From assembly GCA_036877525.1 (NCBI GenBank), contig JAZGTH010000064.1:385001-449000 (forward strand): 64,000 nucleotides of DNA, given 5' to 3'. The stretch is from Chromobotia macracanthus (Eukaryota; Chordata; Actinopteri; Cypriniformes; Botiidae). This document shows positions 52,401 to 64,000 of this stretch, piece after piece (position 1 is the stretch's first letter; each line of letters begins with the position of its first letter). A program made the translations under genes and the position numbers. The notes under the pieces were generated by a model. It saw nothing but the letters and a program-made list of their open reading frames with translations. It ran no database searches and was not told the origin of the DNA.

Positions 52401-55400
52401 CACAGGCAGTGTCACCTGTGTGTGTGTGTGTGTGTGTGTACCTGTGTTAGTCTGTGTACCTGTGTGAATGTCTGTGTGTACCTATGTGCATGCATTTTTG
52501 AGTGTGAATCTGTGTGTGTGCACTGTGTGTGTGAGTCTCTGTGTATGTTTGTGTGTGTGTGTACCTGTGTGAGTGTGTGTGGAGCTCTTTATATGTTCAT
52601 GCACTTGTAGCTCCACACGCACAGACTGCAGGAGCTGCTGGGTGTCACATAGCTGCTGCCTCTGATGACTGTTCTCACACTGCAATCTGAAACACACACA
52701 ATAAATTTCAGAAACAATACAGTACGTGTGTATATGTGTGTAATATGAAACTATAACTGCAATAATTACTACAGCTCATTAACATATATCATTACATAGA
52801 CCCTGTTAGAAAGATACACGATACACATTATATTCACACTGCATGTTACTGGATCACCGTGTTCTCTGCAGCTGGTCTCTGCTGTAAGTGATCTTAAACA
52901 GACCCACACACAAAACCATCTGGAGATGTATATATTCCTGTAAATTAGTCTCATGTAGCCAGACTTTTGATAATAAGCATCAAGTCTGGTCTACAATCTG
53001 AATAATAACTGCCCACTTACACAAGAAGAGATGTCAAGTGACTAAACAGTTTTTGTCATTGTGTGACATTTAGGGGTGGGTAATCTGACAAAGATCATAC
53101 TACAATAACACACCTACACACAAGATGCTGAAGAAATTCTGTCCATCCAGAAGTACAGATTATTGCGTGAATATAATTGTCAACACACCAGACAACTTGC
53201 ACCTGTGCGTGTGTGTTACCTGTGGAGGCTGTCCTTTAGTTGAACTCTCTCTTGCTTGAGTGTTTCACACTCTTTCCTGCTCAGCTCCAGTTTAGCTGTT
53301 CGCCTGGCCAGAGTCTCCCTGAGACGATCATTCTCCTTTTGTTTATCTACACGCACACACACAAACAGTAACTGCAGGTGAATGCAAGTAAAAAGTTTGA
53401 TTATAGCTATTATAAGTTGTTTGAAAAGATCTGAGTTTGCCTGTGTGTGTGTCTGTGTGTGTGCACTTGTACATCTATCCTTGCTGGGACCAGTGTGACC
53501 AGTTAGACTATCAGAGTGAGTACAAAGAGAGTGAGGTTATTTTAGCTGGTCCTCACTTTCTGACACCCCTTTGAAGGGCTGTTTGAGTGTTCAGACTTAG
53601 GTTAAAGGATTTAGGGTTAAGCACAGATTTAGGTTAAAGTTAGATTTAGTGTAAGGGTTTAAGTTAGGCACTTAGTTGTGATGGTTACGTTTAGGGTAGG
53701 GGGTTAGGAATCAATGAATGTTTTCACAAAGATAGCAGTACAAATGTGGGTGTTTTACCTCTTGCCGCCTGGTTAAGCTGTTCCTTGAGTGTTTGGTTTT
53801 GGGACAACAGGAAGTGAAGCTCACTGTTGATATGACCCTGATCCTCAGAACCAGCAATGAAGATGTTGGTGGCTGCTGATCACACACACAAAAGCACACA
53901 ATGTCAGACAACAAAAAGCAGAACATCTCTCCCCATTTAATATATAATCACTATTCAAACATCCTCTCTGTTTTGGAATATGTGAATGAGAGCACAAAAA
54001 GAAAGTGCAAGTGTGTGTTACTGTTGTGTGTGTGTTAATGTTACTGTTCTCTGTGTCTTTTTGTTCTGTGTGTGTGTACCTGAATCTTTCTCAGCTTCCA
54101 TTAACTTTTTCTCCAGTTGTTCACGAAGCCTCTCATTGGTTCTGATCGTCTCTTCAAGCCGTTGACGCAGCGCTCTGATCTCTTGCAGGTGTTCTGCCAA
54201 CAGATCTACACAACCGAGAGAGAAAACTTGAAAATTTAAATTTTGTAATAGGATTTCAGTGTAATATGACAGTCAGTTGGTAGACGCACTGAGCTCTACC
54301 TTACATTTTTCATTTAGCAGATGCTTTTCATTTTGCCATTAAAACCAGTATTAAGTCTAGTCTACAATGGTACAAGTAGGAATAAATCCAAAGCTAGGGA
54401 CAGCTACCTGAGTCGATACTCCTGTGGGCTGATGTGTTCTGCTGCTCTGGCGGTTTGTCTGTGGTCTGGTTCTGTTGGTTGTGTTTCAGGATGGATCGTG
54501 TGAGGTCCAGTTCACTGCGGAGAGTAGCATTCAGATCCTCGCTGCTCCTTAGCTGCTCCTGCAGACGCCTGGTTTCCCGTTGCAATGTTTGAACACTCCC
54601 CTCTCCACTTTCAGACACGCCCACTTCAACAGACACGCCCCCAGGTACCAGCCCCTTATCTGGAAACACATCACTACTCTCCTTTAGCCCTGCAAATGGT
54701 GATGAGAAACGCTCATTTACATTCAGAGAACAACAAAAACAGGCTCTATTTATACATTTCATAGTTGATAGATAAATTTGACAGTTGAACCCGCCTGCTT
54801 CTCCTGTTAACAGAAATGTCAAATCCCTCGTGTCTGACTAAAAGTCTTGGGCAATGGACAAATCATTTCTGTTTTCAATGTTCAATGTGAATTTTTATTG
54901 AATACCATATAAAATATATGCTAATATAACTTGATATATGCCAATATGGCAAATTCGTGTTACATAATACAAATAAACTGTATTACGTTTTCTGTATATC
55001 AGCTACTGATCAATATCTGTACTCTAGATATCGTTATCAGATAGAAGGCTAATCACAACTATGATAAATCTGTGAATAAATAAATAAAAATCGCATCCCT
55101 CTGATAGTTTTAAAGGCATGAAACAGCAATCGCAATGCATTTAGCTGTAATATGAAGGCTAAGCTTCACGACACCATGTTAAAAATTCCAGTCAGACTCA
55201 GACTGTAACAGTCAAGAACAGAATAACAGATTTTTACCTTCTTCTTTGGGGGCTTTTAGTATTTTCCTCCATCTGCTGTGAAAGACTCCATCATGGATGA
55301 CAATCTGCCTGCTCATGTCTAAAGCACAAAAACTGCTAACCTAGATCTGATCTCACTTTGACAGCAGGTGTTGGTTTCACGAGAAAGTTCAGCTTAGAAG

Positions 55401-58400
55401 TACTACAGCTTTCATTGAGACATTCCTCAACAAAACCACAATAATGCCACGCAACTGCAAGAGATGTTTTTGCCTCTAAAGTCACAGTAGTCCATCAGAT
55501 CTCCAATCTCTTGATCTATTGTATCCCATCTTCAGGGAATCCTGAACCAGGTAGTTTTGAATAAAGATAAAAAAAAAACGTGTTGCCTCTTTGTTTGGCA
55601 GTGTAATGAGAGTTATTGTATTGTCTTAGAAAAAAGCAGAAATCTCTCTGTTTGTTTGTGCTTTGCATGATACTAAACCTAAACTCATTTGTGTGCGCCC
55701 AGGGCTCCTAAAGGCTCTTAGGAGAGAAGATTAACACTGGATACTGAATAATGTATCTGTAAGGGCTGGTAACAGGACACCAGTCTCCGCTCCTAATGTT
55801 TCACTACAAATACACCAGCCAACAGGACCGCAGATTAATGGAAAATAATGGCTATTATCGGGGTGGACCTTTACAGGAGAGATAAATGCATCTTTAGTAA
55901 CAGTCGCAGCCTCCTTAGAACAAAATGTCAAAACCGCAGCAGCCAGAATTTATATAGCAAAACTCAAGATCTGTTTATAATTTCTGAAACATTACCAAAA
56001 CACAGTCTCGTTCTCCATGTCACAAGGTCACCATAGGAATAAACAGTAGCACCGTGTGTACATGATAAATTATTCAGCTCAATGTAAAAGGTGCTTTCCT
56101 CAAACTGAGATTCCATTAATCTTTTAGTTGGAAGCCCTATTCCATTTAATTAAACCCTGAATTCTTTAACTCTTTACCTGATATGTTATATGGGATACAA
56201 ATGAAACACTTTTACCAACATACAAAACATGAAACACAGGGAAAAAGTGAAGATTACAATCAATCTGCTGTTTGAACAGGCCTTCAGATGTGAACCTGCT
56301 AGGTTATCAGGTGAGTTTTACCTGAGTGAGCTCTGCTGGCACTCTGTCTGCTAAGTGGAGGAGGACTGCCATTGAGGGAGGTGGTACCATCACTGGATAG
56401 CCTGTCACTCATCTCAGAGTCTGAGAACTGGTGCATTGTGGGATTTTGCAGTTGGTTCTGCAGAGCTTGAATGAGCCTGTCTTTCTCCTGCAGTTCTGCA
56501 GACAGTCTGTCACAAACCGAATGCACACATAATTAAACACAGAGAACTTACAGAGAACAAAACTGTCTAAAAACAGGCACGAAGCAAAACTATTCAACAA
56601 TAAACACACCAGCACACAACACAACATCAGATTGGAAACAAACTGAATCCCAGTTCACATGCTGGAAATGAGCAAGACTGAATCCCATTTCACATTCTGC
56701 TAATTCACACTATGTGCACTTCACTGCTGCTGTTTGAGAGAGATCACACACTGCACACTGGCCCCAAGCATGCAGCACTCACAGGTCAATATAGTGTTGT
56801 GTACTAATGGCAAGATTCTGGTTCTGCCTGCACAAATAAACCATCTGCAGCTGCTGCTGTTCTCTGTCGCCCTCTAGCTGAGAGCGCAGGTACTGCAGCT
56901 CCTCCCACACCCACTCACAATCACTGTCAGGAGAAACACTCGGACATCAAACATCTGTTAGGTTCATGGGTAAGTGTCCATTAAGTGCATTGATATCAGT
57001 TTGCTTAAATCAAAACAATTAGTATATCACACACATAAAGTAACAAACAAAAGCTAGATAGAATTGAAAAGATTTTGAGGTCACAGTTTACACACATGTA
57101 TACACAGACCTCATACAGACAAACTGTGGCTGTGAGCCTGTGTGTGTGTTTGTAAGTTTCATTCCTCACTGTACTACATAATCACACAGGCATGTTTCTT
57201 TCAGAATTCATCAGCAGTATGCAGTATTAGTAAGCAGTATTAGTATTTGTGATGTTATTGTGGTTGTTTTTAGTAGACAAGGACTTGAAACCTGCTCACC
57301 TTAGTGTCACCTCTGACTCCGCTCCCTCCTCATTATCTATGCAAGTACCTCTTGCAGAAACTGAAGGATAATAGAAAACACAAACATAAACAATAACCAC
57401 TATCAGTTCAATATCAGATCAATTCTTGTGCAACATCTCTTACATTCCTCTGTAGTTTCTGTGTGTGTGTGTGTGTTTACCCTGTTCTAGTTTCTCCAGC
57501 AGGCCCAGACTGCGGTCCAGCTGCTCTTTGAGTTGAGTCCCGTGAGCAGAGTGAGCCTCGCTGGGCTGAAGTAACTCCTCCAGAGCTCCCCTGAGCTCCA
57601 GCAGCTGTTTACGCTGTTCTGCACCCAAAACATGAGACACACGGATCTGTTCCCTCAGCTCGCACAATTCACGGGCCTGAGACTGAACCAGAGACTCAAT
57701 TCTGCAGTGAGACAGAGTTATAGTTATAGCATATAAAATACAGTTACATACTACATAGAACACAAAAACAGATATTTGATTAATTGCCAACATGCATTAC
57801 TTGAATATAATGTTTTGATTATTGACAGGAATGTTAATGATGAAAATATCACAGATTATGATAATTACTTAGATGGAGAGCCTGATTGGCTGGTTCTGTT
57901 CAGGCTTCTCTCCTTCTCGAGCTCAGCACTGAGTTGAGCAATTTGAGCCTTCATGTGCTTTGAGTCTTCTTCTACACCTCCTATGTGGTCAGAGGTCACA
58001 CTCAGGAGCTCGGATGACAAAGACTTCTTACGCAGCTGTTGCTGGAGGTGTTGAATGATTCTCTGCTGACCTTCGACCTGTGCTCTGAGCTGCTGGAGGT
58101 GCTGGCGGAGCAGGGCAGGGTCAGCAGTAGAGTCCGCGAGGTCGGCGCTAGAATCACAGTGTCGAGGAGAGCTCAGCACCGGAGAGCTGGGGTACGAGGG
58201 GCTGGATGCTGTAGTGTCAGGAGACAGAGCAGGAACCAGCCGCAATACACCATCCACATCTGAGAGTTACATCACACACCAGACAGAGATGAAATATACA
58301 AGCACAACCCAAAATTAATAATAGCAATATCAAACATGGCATCAGTTTTTTCACTTACAGCTGTGATAATGTTACAATAATTAAATTACAGTAAGAAACC

Positions 58401-61400
58401 ACAGTTTTATTATTATTAATCACACCAGAGATAAATCACATAGTTTGGTCATGCAGAGAAAGCAAACTTCATTAAACCATAAGGTTGATCACGCTCTCGT
58501 GAATAGATGGACACACAACTGAGGTTAAAGAGTTAGTTCACCCAAAAACAAACATTCTATCATCATTTACTTACTTTCATTGACAACATCCATCACTTAC
58601 ATTATATAACTAAAAAGCGGACATTCTGATGAACATCAGAAAGTCACACAGGTCTGGAACAGCAAGAGGGTGAGATTATGATGACAGAAAATTATTTTCT
58701 GGGTAAACTTTCTTTAACCAGTCAGTATTACATCACCAACAGTCTCATCATGCAGTCAGTACTAGATTGAAAAGTATGTATTTTATCAATACAGGATTTT
58801 ATCCAAAGAGAATCTTAAACAGCCCTTTCCATGCAGAAACCCTGACATGCATTGAAGCCAGCCAATCATGTGAAGAAGCCAGGCAGTCATTAATGCGGTT
58901 ACGCTGAGGTATTTTCCCTGTCTACCTGTGCTACTTCCTTCCTCTCTCTCCGTCTCACTCCTTCCACTTGTTTCGTACCCAAGGTCCTGCGCCTCCACCT
59001 GCACCCCTTTATCATCCCGTTCACCAGGGGGCGCTAAAGTACACAGGCAGGAGTGAGAACAGCAGCTCGCGATCAGATAAATGAGCAACATGCTGCCGTA
59101 GTACTCATGACCACATTAAAACTTCAACCACACTAAATGTGGCTTGGTATTAGAATAAGTAGAATTTTAAACTGAGAAGCCCTTCTTGTGTAACAGTTAG
59201 GTTGATTTAACCATACTACATTAGAGATCTTTGATATTGCTGATTCTAGATCAGCCAGTGATATGCTGTCAGTACCTTTAATCCCTTCAGAAAGGGGTGA
59301 CAAAAGAAATGGGTGTTAAACAGTTTTACTAATGTAATCTCTTGCATCTGAAATACTGTGGTGACAAAAATGTAGTCACACTGGGGAATACGATACAGAA
59401 AGGGAGCATTAACAGCTAAATGTGCAATAGTACGGAACTGATGCATTTTAACACTAACAGTTGTAACCCGTTATCATAATTAAGAGACTGCTGAGAAATT
59501 ACCATCACAGCAGACAGTACTTCAATTGCTACATTAAAAACTCAGTGAGTTCACAATGCTTGTCCCCCAACCAGTCAGAACCCCAACCAGTCAGAACCCC
59601 AGCTTCTACTTATGGGTCCATCCTTTTAATGTAATAATGATGGCTACACTGCATACTGCGTAAAAGTTGAACTATGACACTGTTTTAAAAAAACAGAAGA
59701 CCTCACAGATATCTAATGCATGATTAGATCATCAATGAAAAAGTGTGGTCATGTTTATTCGCATCTTTCAAGGTTTTTATAATTCAAATTTGAGCTTTAA
59801 CTCTTAACTCTGCATGTGTATATTCCTCTTACCTTTGCGCCAATCAGATTGTTTGTCCTTGTTTGAGCTGTGCAAAGCAATGACAGACTGAGCTATCGCC
59901 AGTTTCTCCTCCAACTTCCGACATGCCTTTTGTCTTTCTTTCAGGGCCTTCTGCAAATTTTCAATATGGGCGTCCCTCTCCAGACAGTCTTTTTCAGGCA
60001 CATCTCCACCCCCTCTTCTTAGACCACGTCCACTGATTTCACTTTTTACCCCATCCTCTAGCTTTTTCATGTTCTGAGAACCTTCAGAGTGAATTTTAAG
60101 AAGCATCAAGAGGTTCTTATGAAGATTCTGCTTTGAGGACACAGGCTTCAGTGAATACTGTTGCTGTAAGGGATTAGAACTGTCCTGGTTCTGATGTCCC
60201 TGTGGAATGGGCGTGCTCGTCTTTTGTTGGTGTCTCTCAGTGCCGGCTGGGTCCTCCAGAGACTGTCTCTCCAGCAGAGCGTGCTGCAGCCTGTCCAGCC
60301 ATTGCTTTAACTCCGGATTTGCCGGGTTCTTCTGTGACTGCCTTGAGAAAACGTCTGCAAGACACTGGACAGCACCTTCAGCGGCTCTAATGCATTCGGA
60401 CAGACAACCTGTCAACTGCTGCTGTTGCCATAATGGGACCTTCCCCTCTTGTTGCCCCTGAGTGTAACTACCCTCAAGACCTGTGAGGGCACTGTTGTGC
60501 TTGACAGTTTCACTCAACTCTTTAACAACGGCTTCTGAAGTCCTGAGCTTCTCCTGCAGCTCTGCATTCACCCTACACTGCTGCAACAGTGACTCTTGAA
60601 GTGAGTCCACCTGCCGTTGCAGGTCAGAATCAGGTCCAACACCCAGACCTGGGCTTTGAGGGGCCCCTGACGGCTCTTGGGATCCTGACGGCTCATCCTC
60701 ATTCTTTTGAGAAGTTCTGACATGTCTGATCAGGTCCTCTAATCTCTCACAGACAGCCTGCGGATTTGCCTGCTCACAGGCTCGGCTTGCCTGGCTGCTT
60801 GTTGTGTCCACAAGTGATGTGATCGTGGATTCTGCTGTGTTTAAGCACTCTAATAGCTGAGAGTTGAGTCTATCTTTCTCTTCAACAGCCTTCTGAAGTT
60901 CTGTACACCTTTGTTGCAATGACACATCTCCTGTTTGACCCAGACCACACTCGGAGTCCAGGCTACATGCAGTGAGGTATGCAATAGTAGATTCTGCCGC
61001 TTGCAGGGCCTCCAGGTATTCTCGGTTGAGTCGATCTTTCTCTTGTAGCTGCACCTGAAGCTCCTCCCACTCCTGGACTTGTTGCTGCAGGTGGGAGATA
61101 AGCTCCTGCTTCTCCTGGCATTCCTGATTCAGCAACTCCAACTGCAGCACAAGCTCAGATTCCAGATTCTGATCGGTGTTTTGTCCATAGTCAGCCTTCT
61201 GTTTCATTCCTGTGGCTGGACTTAGTCTGGAGTCCTTAACATGATGTAATTCCATGTGTTTGTGGTGAGTTGATTTCAAAGACGCCTTACTGTCAGAGCT
61301 GTAGTCTGATTCTTCAGTAGCCCTCAGGTCTTGGCTCCAGGGGTGACCGTGGTCTGAAATCACCTCACTCAGATCCTCAGAACTCTGTCCAGAGCTCTTA

Positions 61401-64000
61401 CTGGGCCTCACAGGAACCGGCAGTCTGGATTTTAAGTACGCCTGTAACAGAACATGTGGGACTCGCTTAGTACAAGCACACAACAATTTGGACTTTGGAA
61501 ATACTTAAGAAAACTTGTTAAAATGGGAGACTATGGACAGGTAAGAGAAACTTGCATCTTCATACCAGAAGCAGTGAAGAATGAAGGCTTCTTAATTTAT
61601 GGGAAATTCTTGGGCCATAATGCACTTTATTCCAAACCAAAATGCACTACAGAGAAAATAACCCTGGAGTGGCCTGGTACTTTACCCAAAGACACAGTCT
61701 TTCATGTTCACAGACATTCATTCTTGCAGGTTTGGAACATAACTTGTTGGTTACTGGACAGATTTTTAACAACTATGCCACACCACCCCTTTATACAGAA
61801 ACATAAGTGGAAGTTATATGACTGACACTCACTGCATGTCTGGCCATGTGCTGCTTCTGACTCTTGCTGAGTTTTGTGGAATGGCCCTCCTTTCTTTCTT
61901 TCTCCTCTTGTATTTCTTTCCTTTCTTTTTGTTTGCTCTCTTTCACCTGCTGTTGTTTCTCCAGGGTCTTGGTGTGTCTCTGTGAATCCATCTCGCTGGT
62001 AATGCTGACGTTTATCCCAGGGTTGAATTGACCTCTGCCCTCTGAGGCTGATTTCTGCTGAAGCTGCTCTTTAAGCAGTCGGATGACCTTCTGGTGACCC
62101 CTGGCCTCCGAGCGAAGCATCTTGACGGTTTGCCGGAGGTCTCCATGGCTGTCGCTTTCTCCAGAACTTTCAGCGCTTTCTTTGGACTCAGTAGCATTTT
62201 CCTCCTTCAAAATGCCACGAAGTTCAGAGGCCTCTGAACGGAGTTTGGCCACTTTCTCCCTACAGAATTCAGTACATAAGTCTAATGGTTTTGATTTGAT
62301 GTATAAGTGAAGCTACAATGGTAATACCTAGCTATCCTGAACATACCGGAGTTGGAACACAGACTCCACCCCACAATCTGTGAGCAGTGACTGGAGTTCT
62401 GCTTTTTCTGGTTCATCCCTAGGCAATCTGGTTGTGGATGGTATGGCACCTTGGTCTCTCTGCATCTGTGAAGGCTGATGACTTTCACCCCAGGCCTTTG
62501 GAGAACATTCTCCCTCATCACATCTCTCCTTGAGAACCAACAACACAATGACCAACAATAAAGCACAACAACAAGACAACTGTTCCAAATGAGTGCTAAT
62601 GTAAAATTCAGAGATGAAGTTTAGGACTACAAAAGACAACAGCTTTATGTTTTTGATTTTCAAACTGATTCTGGGTGATTAAAATGGGTGCATTAAATAA
62701 ACAATCTCCTACCTTTACGTTTGGAGGTTCAGCTACAGTAGAAGGCGGCTGCTCTCCCTGTGTTTGCTACAGTAATGGGATGTTTGGTGACATATGACTT
62801 AACAACACAAAATGTCATAATGGAACAGAATATAAAGAAAGCACACAGTAACGGCAGGATGGGGGCGACTGCAAGTGATTATGGGTAAGAAAACAAGCCA
62901 GAAAGACAGAGAGGAGATAACAGGGGTTAGCAGGAATGGAAGAGAGAGGTAGAACGATAGGGAGAAAACTACTGCAGACACGTGCATAAACATACACATT
63001 CATTCAGCAGACGTATTAGAAGAAACAAACTTTTACAGTCAGTTCGATCTATCTAATGTGCTACCTAATGTTAGTGTAAAAGAGACTCATCTACAGATAT
63101 GAGGTCAATCATACACTAGCGAAACATAAAAACACAAAATTTAAAGGATAGAGGTCAGAGGTTAAAAAAGGTAAGAAAAGGTGCCCCTGTCACAATGGCA
63201 TCAAAAACAGTTGTGTACTTAAGAGTAAACAGCATTTCAGACAATCCTCAGAAAGATTTTAATGACCTTCAATACCTTGGTAGGAGTTAAAAGGTTGGTA
63301 AGGTCTGGTTCTGTCTGAGCATCTCTTGGATCATTACCCACGATGCCCTTGTCCATTAGTACCAACCTCTTCTGTAGTTCAGCATTTACTGCCTGTAGCT
63401 CTAAGACCTGAATAAGAGAGAGTAGAGTAAATTATATAAACTTTTAAATTAAAAGGGACCATACTACAGTATTACAGAGCGCAAAACTATTTCAAAAAGT
63501 CAATTCTCAGGCTGTCCCCTAAGGAGCATGTCAACCCCTGTCAACATAGTACATCAGTATTTCAAAAGAGCATATTGAAAAATATAAAATTATATAACTA
63601 TACAATTATTTAATTATATAATATGTTTTTCTTTTTAATAGTTTTATCAAAATGGTAAATACCTTCTGTCGCAGTTGTTCTACAGTCAGGTGCTGAAGCT
63701 CCTCCTCTGGCCCCTCCCACAAACATATACTCATATAGGATGTCTGCTCACCAATCATACTCAGTGTGTCCACTAAAATCATTAGACAAATCATTAGCAT
63801 AAAGATGAACAATGCTGTGTCCTTATGAGTAGTGAGTAATCAAAGTACTGAATTAATATTTAATAATTAGGAACTACATAAATTATGCAATATGCATGCA
63901 GTTACCAGAATCATTGGCCTGTCCGACCCCTCCTCCTCGGTTCTGAATCTGTCCCAGTCGGGCCTGCAGGGAGGCATTCCAACGCTGCGCTTCCTCTAGT
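49491..64000 (-). CDS. cdk5rap2: CDK5 regulatory subunit-associated protein 2, C-terminal part (gene runs off the right edge)
   Basis: CDK5RAP2 is a centrosomal coiled-coil protein that anchors gamma-tubulin complexes and binds EB1. Twenty-six minus-strand exons give about 1780 aa; the N-terminal CM1 part lies outside. Exons: 63906-64000, 63663-63772, 63276-63407, 62713-62766, 62347-62528, 61833-62259, 59833-61441, 58926-59033, 57869-58259, 57481-57701, 57300-57348, 56783-56923, 56322-56506, 55238-55318, 54408-54689, 54080-54205, 53759-53872, 53220-53346, 52565-52686, 52125-52319, 51946-52005, 51661-51851, 51286-51423, 50647-50785, 50519-50565, 49491-49514. CDK5RAP2-type blocks: GEQTSYMSICL, KSRLPVPVRPSKS (EB1-binding SxLP type), SLVQSQAREL, DKQKENDRLRETL, GHRLWADRRGRHVLGLIEDY, PWRVTLP and CM2 (GMERVIIDQLSLTHGVLKRA). 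The paralogue PDE4DIP is the alternative: DLGYETSGRSE (58926-59033) is more like it. 9q33-34 synteny also favours CDK5RAP2. The 24-nt last exon (DVPLNGQ, stop) is least certain. Confidence 0.87.
49515..50518 (-). other. Last cdk5rap2 intron with possible dispersed repeat
   Basis: A 1-kb intron on minus. The stretch at about 49545-49760 ('tcacttttattgtcaagtta', 'gtgctgtggtgagtg', then A-rich sequence) resembles a common fish interspersed repeat, recognised only by word pattern. The longer minus-strand open frame at 49630-50091 has no recognised motif and is probably chance. Confidence 0.4.
50786..51285 (-). other. cdk5rap2 intron upstream of the CM2 exon
   Basis: A 500-bp intron read on minus. 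On the plus strand, 50790-50870 is a GA-rich purine tract ('gagagaaaggggg', 'gagagagagag'), which is a long polypyrimidine tract on the transcribed-sense strand directly before the CM2 exon acceptor. No other feature was seen. Confidence 0.7.
51424..51600 (-). repeat. Decayed tandem copies of a cdk5rap2 exon start, acceptor included
   Basis: The exon at 51286-51423 starts on minus with ...GTTTGTATCAG|GTTCTAGATCAG. The adjoining intron holds two more copies of this acceptor plus about 50 nt of exon, at about 51515-51578 and 51445-51508, and a further partial at about 51578-51600. The 51515-51578 copy keeps the CAG acceptor and an open frame starting VLDQLQIKGVNT (exon: VLDQFQMKGFSNSVNT). The 51445-51508 copy has CATG in place of CAG. 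Unit length is about 70 bp. Confidence 0.85.
52420..52565 (-). repeat. GT/AC-rich repeat at the donor of cdk5rap2 exon 52565-52686
   Basis: The exon ends ACACACACTCACACAG|GTACACAC and the intron continues in the same AC-rich repeat. Several further CACAGGTACAC-like words lie within 150 bp (plus-strand 'gtacctgtgt' near 52439 and 52458, and 'gtacctatg' near 52479). The last five exon residues (THTHT) are therefore microsatellite-encoded. Which donor is used cannot be decided from sequence. Confidence 0.7.
52687..53219 (-). other. cdk5rap2 intron
   Basis: A 533-bp intron on minus between exons 53220-53346 and 52565-52686. No additional feature was seen. Confidence 0.65.
53347..53758 (-). other. 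cdk5rap2 intron
   Basis: A 412-bp intron. It contains degenerate 'gttaaggtttagggtta' words at about 53595-53710 ('ttaggttaaaggatttaggg', 'agggtagggggttagg'), a simple degenerate repeat common in fish introns. No coding content. Confidence 0.6.
54690..55237 (-). other. cdk5rap2 intron
   Basis: A 548-bp AT-rich intron. No additional feature was seen. A SINE-tail-like fragment occurs in the next intron downstream, at about 54302-54335 ('cttacatttttcatttagca'). Confidence 0.6.
55319..56321 (-). other. cdk5rap2 intron
   Basis: A 1.0-kb intron on minus between the exons at 56322-56506 and 55238-55318. Short open frames on both strands show no recognised motif or splice context. No repeat family is recognised. 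Confidence 0.6.
58260..58925 (-). other. cdk5rap2 intron with a cyprinid-type repeat
   Basis: A 666-bp intron. About 58525-58712 starts 'aaagagttagttcacccaaa', continues with a 'tctatcatcatttactta' stretch, and ends, inverted in sense, 'ggtctggaacagcaagaggg'. These are two portions of the common 'agttcacccaaaaatg...' element. The rest is AT-rich without features. Confidence 0.6.
59034..59832 (-). other. cdk5rap2 intron
   Basis: A 799-bp intron downstream of the large 1.6-kb exon. Apart from a local duplication 'accccaaccagtcagaaccc' near 59568-59600, no feature was seen. Confidence 0.6.
61442..61832 (-). other. cdk5rap2 intron before the large exon
   Basis: A 391-bp intron with donor GCA|GTGAGT and acceptor CTGTTACAG on minus. 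The plus-strand open frame crossing it (61454-61825) has no recognised motif and is treated as chance. Confidence 0.65.
62767..63275 (-). other. cdk5rap2 intron
   Basis: A 509-bp intron with donor AAG|GTATTG after 63276 and acceptor TACTGTAG before 62766. No further feature was seen. Confidence 0.65.

Overview
The window is nuclear DNA of a teleost fish, most likely a cyprinid. Genes are split by GT-AG introns, protein-level identity to vertebrate families is high, and the non-coding DNA is AT-rich with many TG/TA microsatellites, a Tc1-type transposon, an 8-bp-TSD hAT-like MITE and the short dispersed repeats typical of Danio-like genomes. The species is an inference. No bacterial, viral or CRISPR content was seen.

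Layout, left to right: the end of an unidentified plus-strand gene (to 167); uck1 on minus (7 coding exons, 276 aa); a 3 kb head-to-head spacer; lrrc8a on plus (non-coding leader exons from about 7.8 kb, 6 coding exons, 794 aa); phyhd1 on plus (11 exons, 291 aa; its first intron holds a dead Tc1 element and an AACGTT-rich tract); dolk on minus (one coding exon, 524 aa); a compact divergent promoter; nup188 on plus (44 coding exons, 1733 aa); and, tail-to-tail with it, cdk5rap2 on minus (26 exons, C-terminal about 1780 aa, running off the right edge). Exon borders were read by hand from splice signals. Each complete gene closes into one frame of the length expected for its family.

The genes do not form a pathway. 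UCK1 salvages pyrimidine nucleosides, LRRC8A is the essential volume-regulated anion channel subunit, PHYHD1 is an Fe(II)/2-oxoglutarate oxygenase, DOLK makes dolichyl phosphate for glycosylation, NUP188 is a nuclear-pore scaffold and CDK5RAP2 organises centrosomal microtubules. Their human orthologues all lie on 9q33-q34, so this is a conserved vertebrate synteny block.

I did not find a clearly new biological system. The items most worth a second look are: decayed tandem copies of a cdk5rap2 exon start, acceptor included, lying in its own upstream intron; a cdk5rap2 protein that keeps a segment I associate with its paralogue PDE4DIP; an LRRC8A lacking one extracellular cysteine pair and with a shorter first loop; a 19-bp minisatellite nup188 intron that is open in frame throughout; the AACGTT cluster; a GC-AG intron in uck1; and the paired E-box plus YY1 layout between dolk and nup188.
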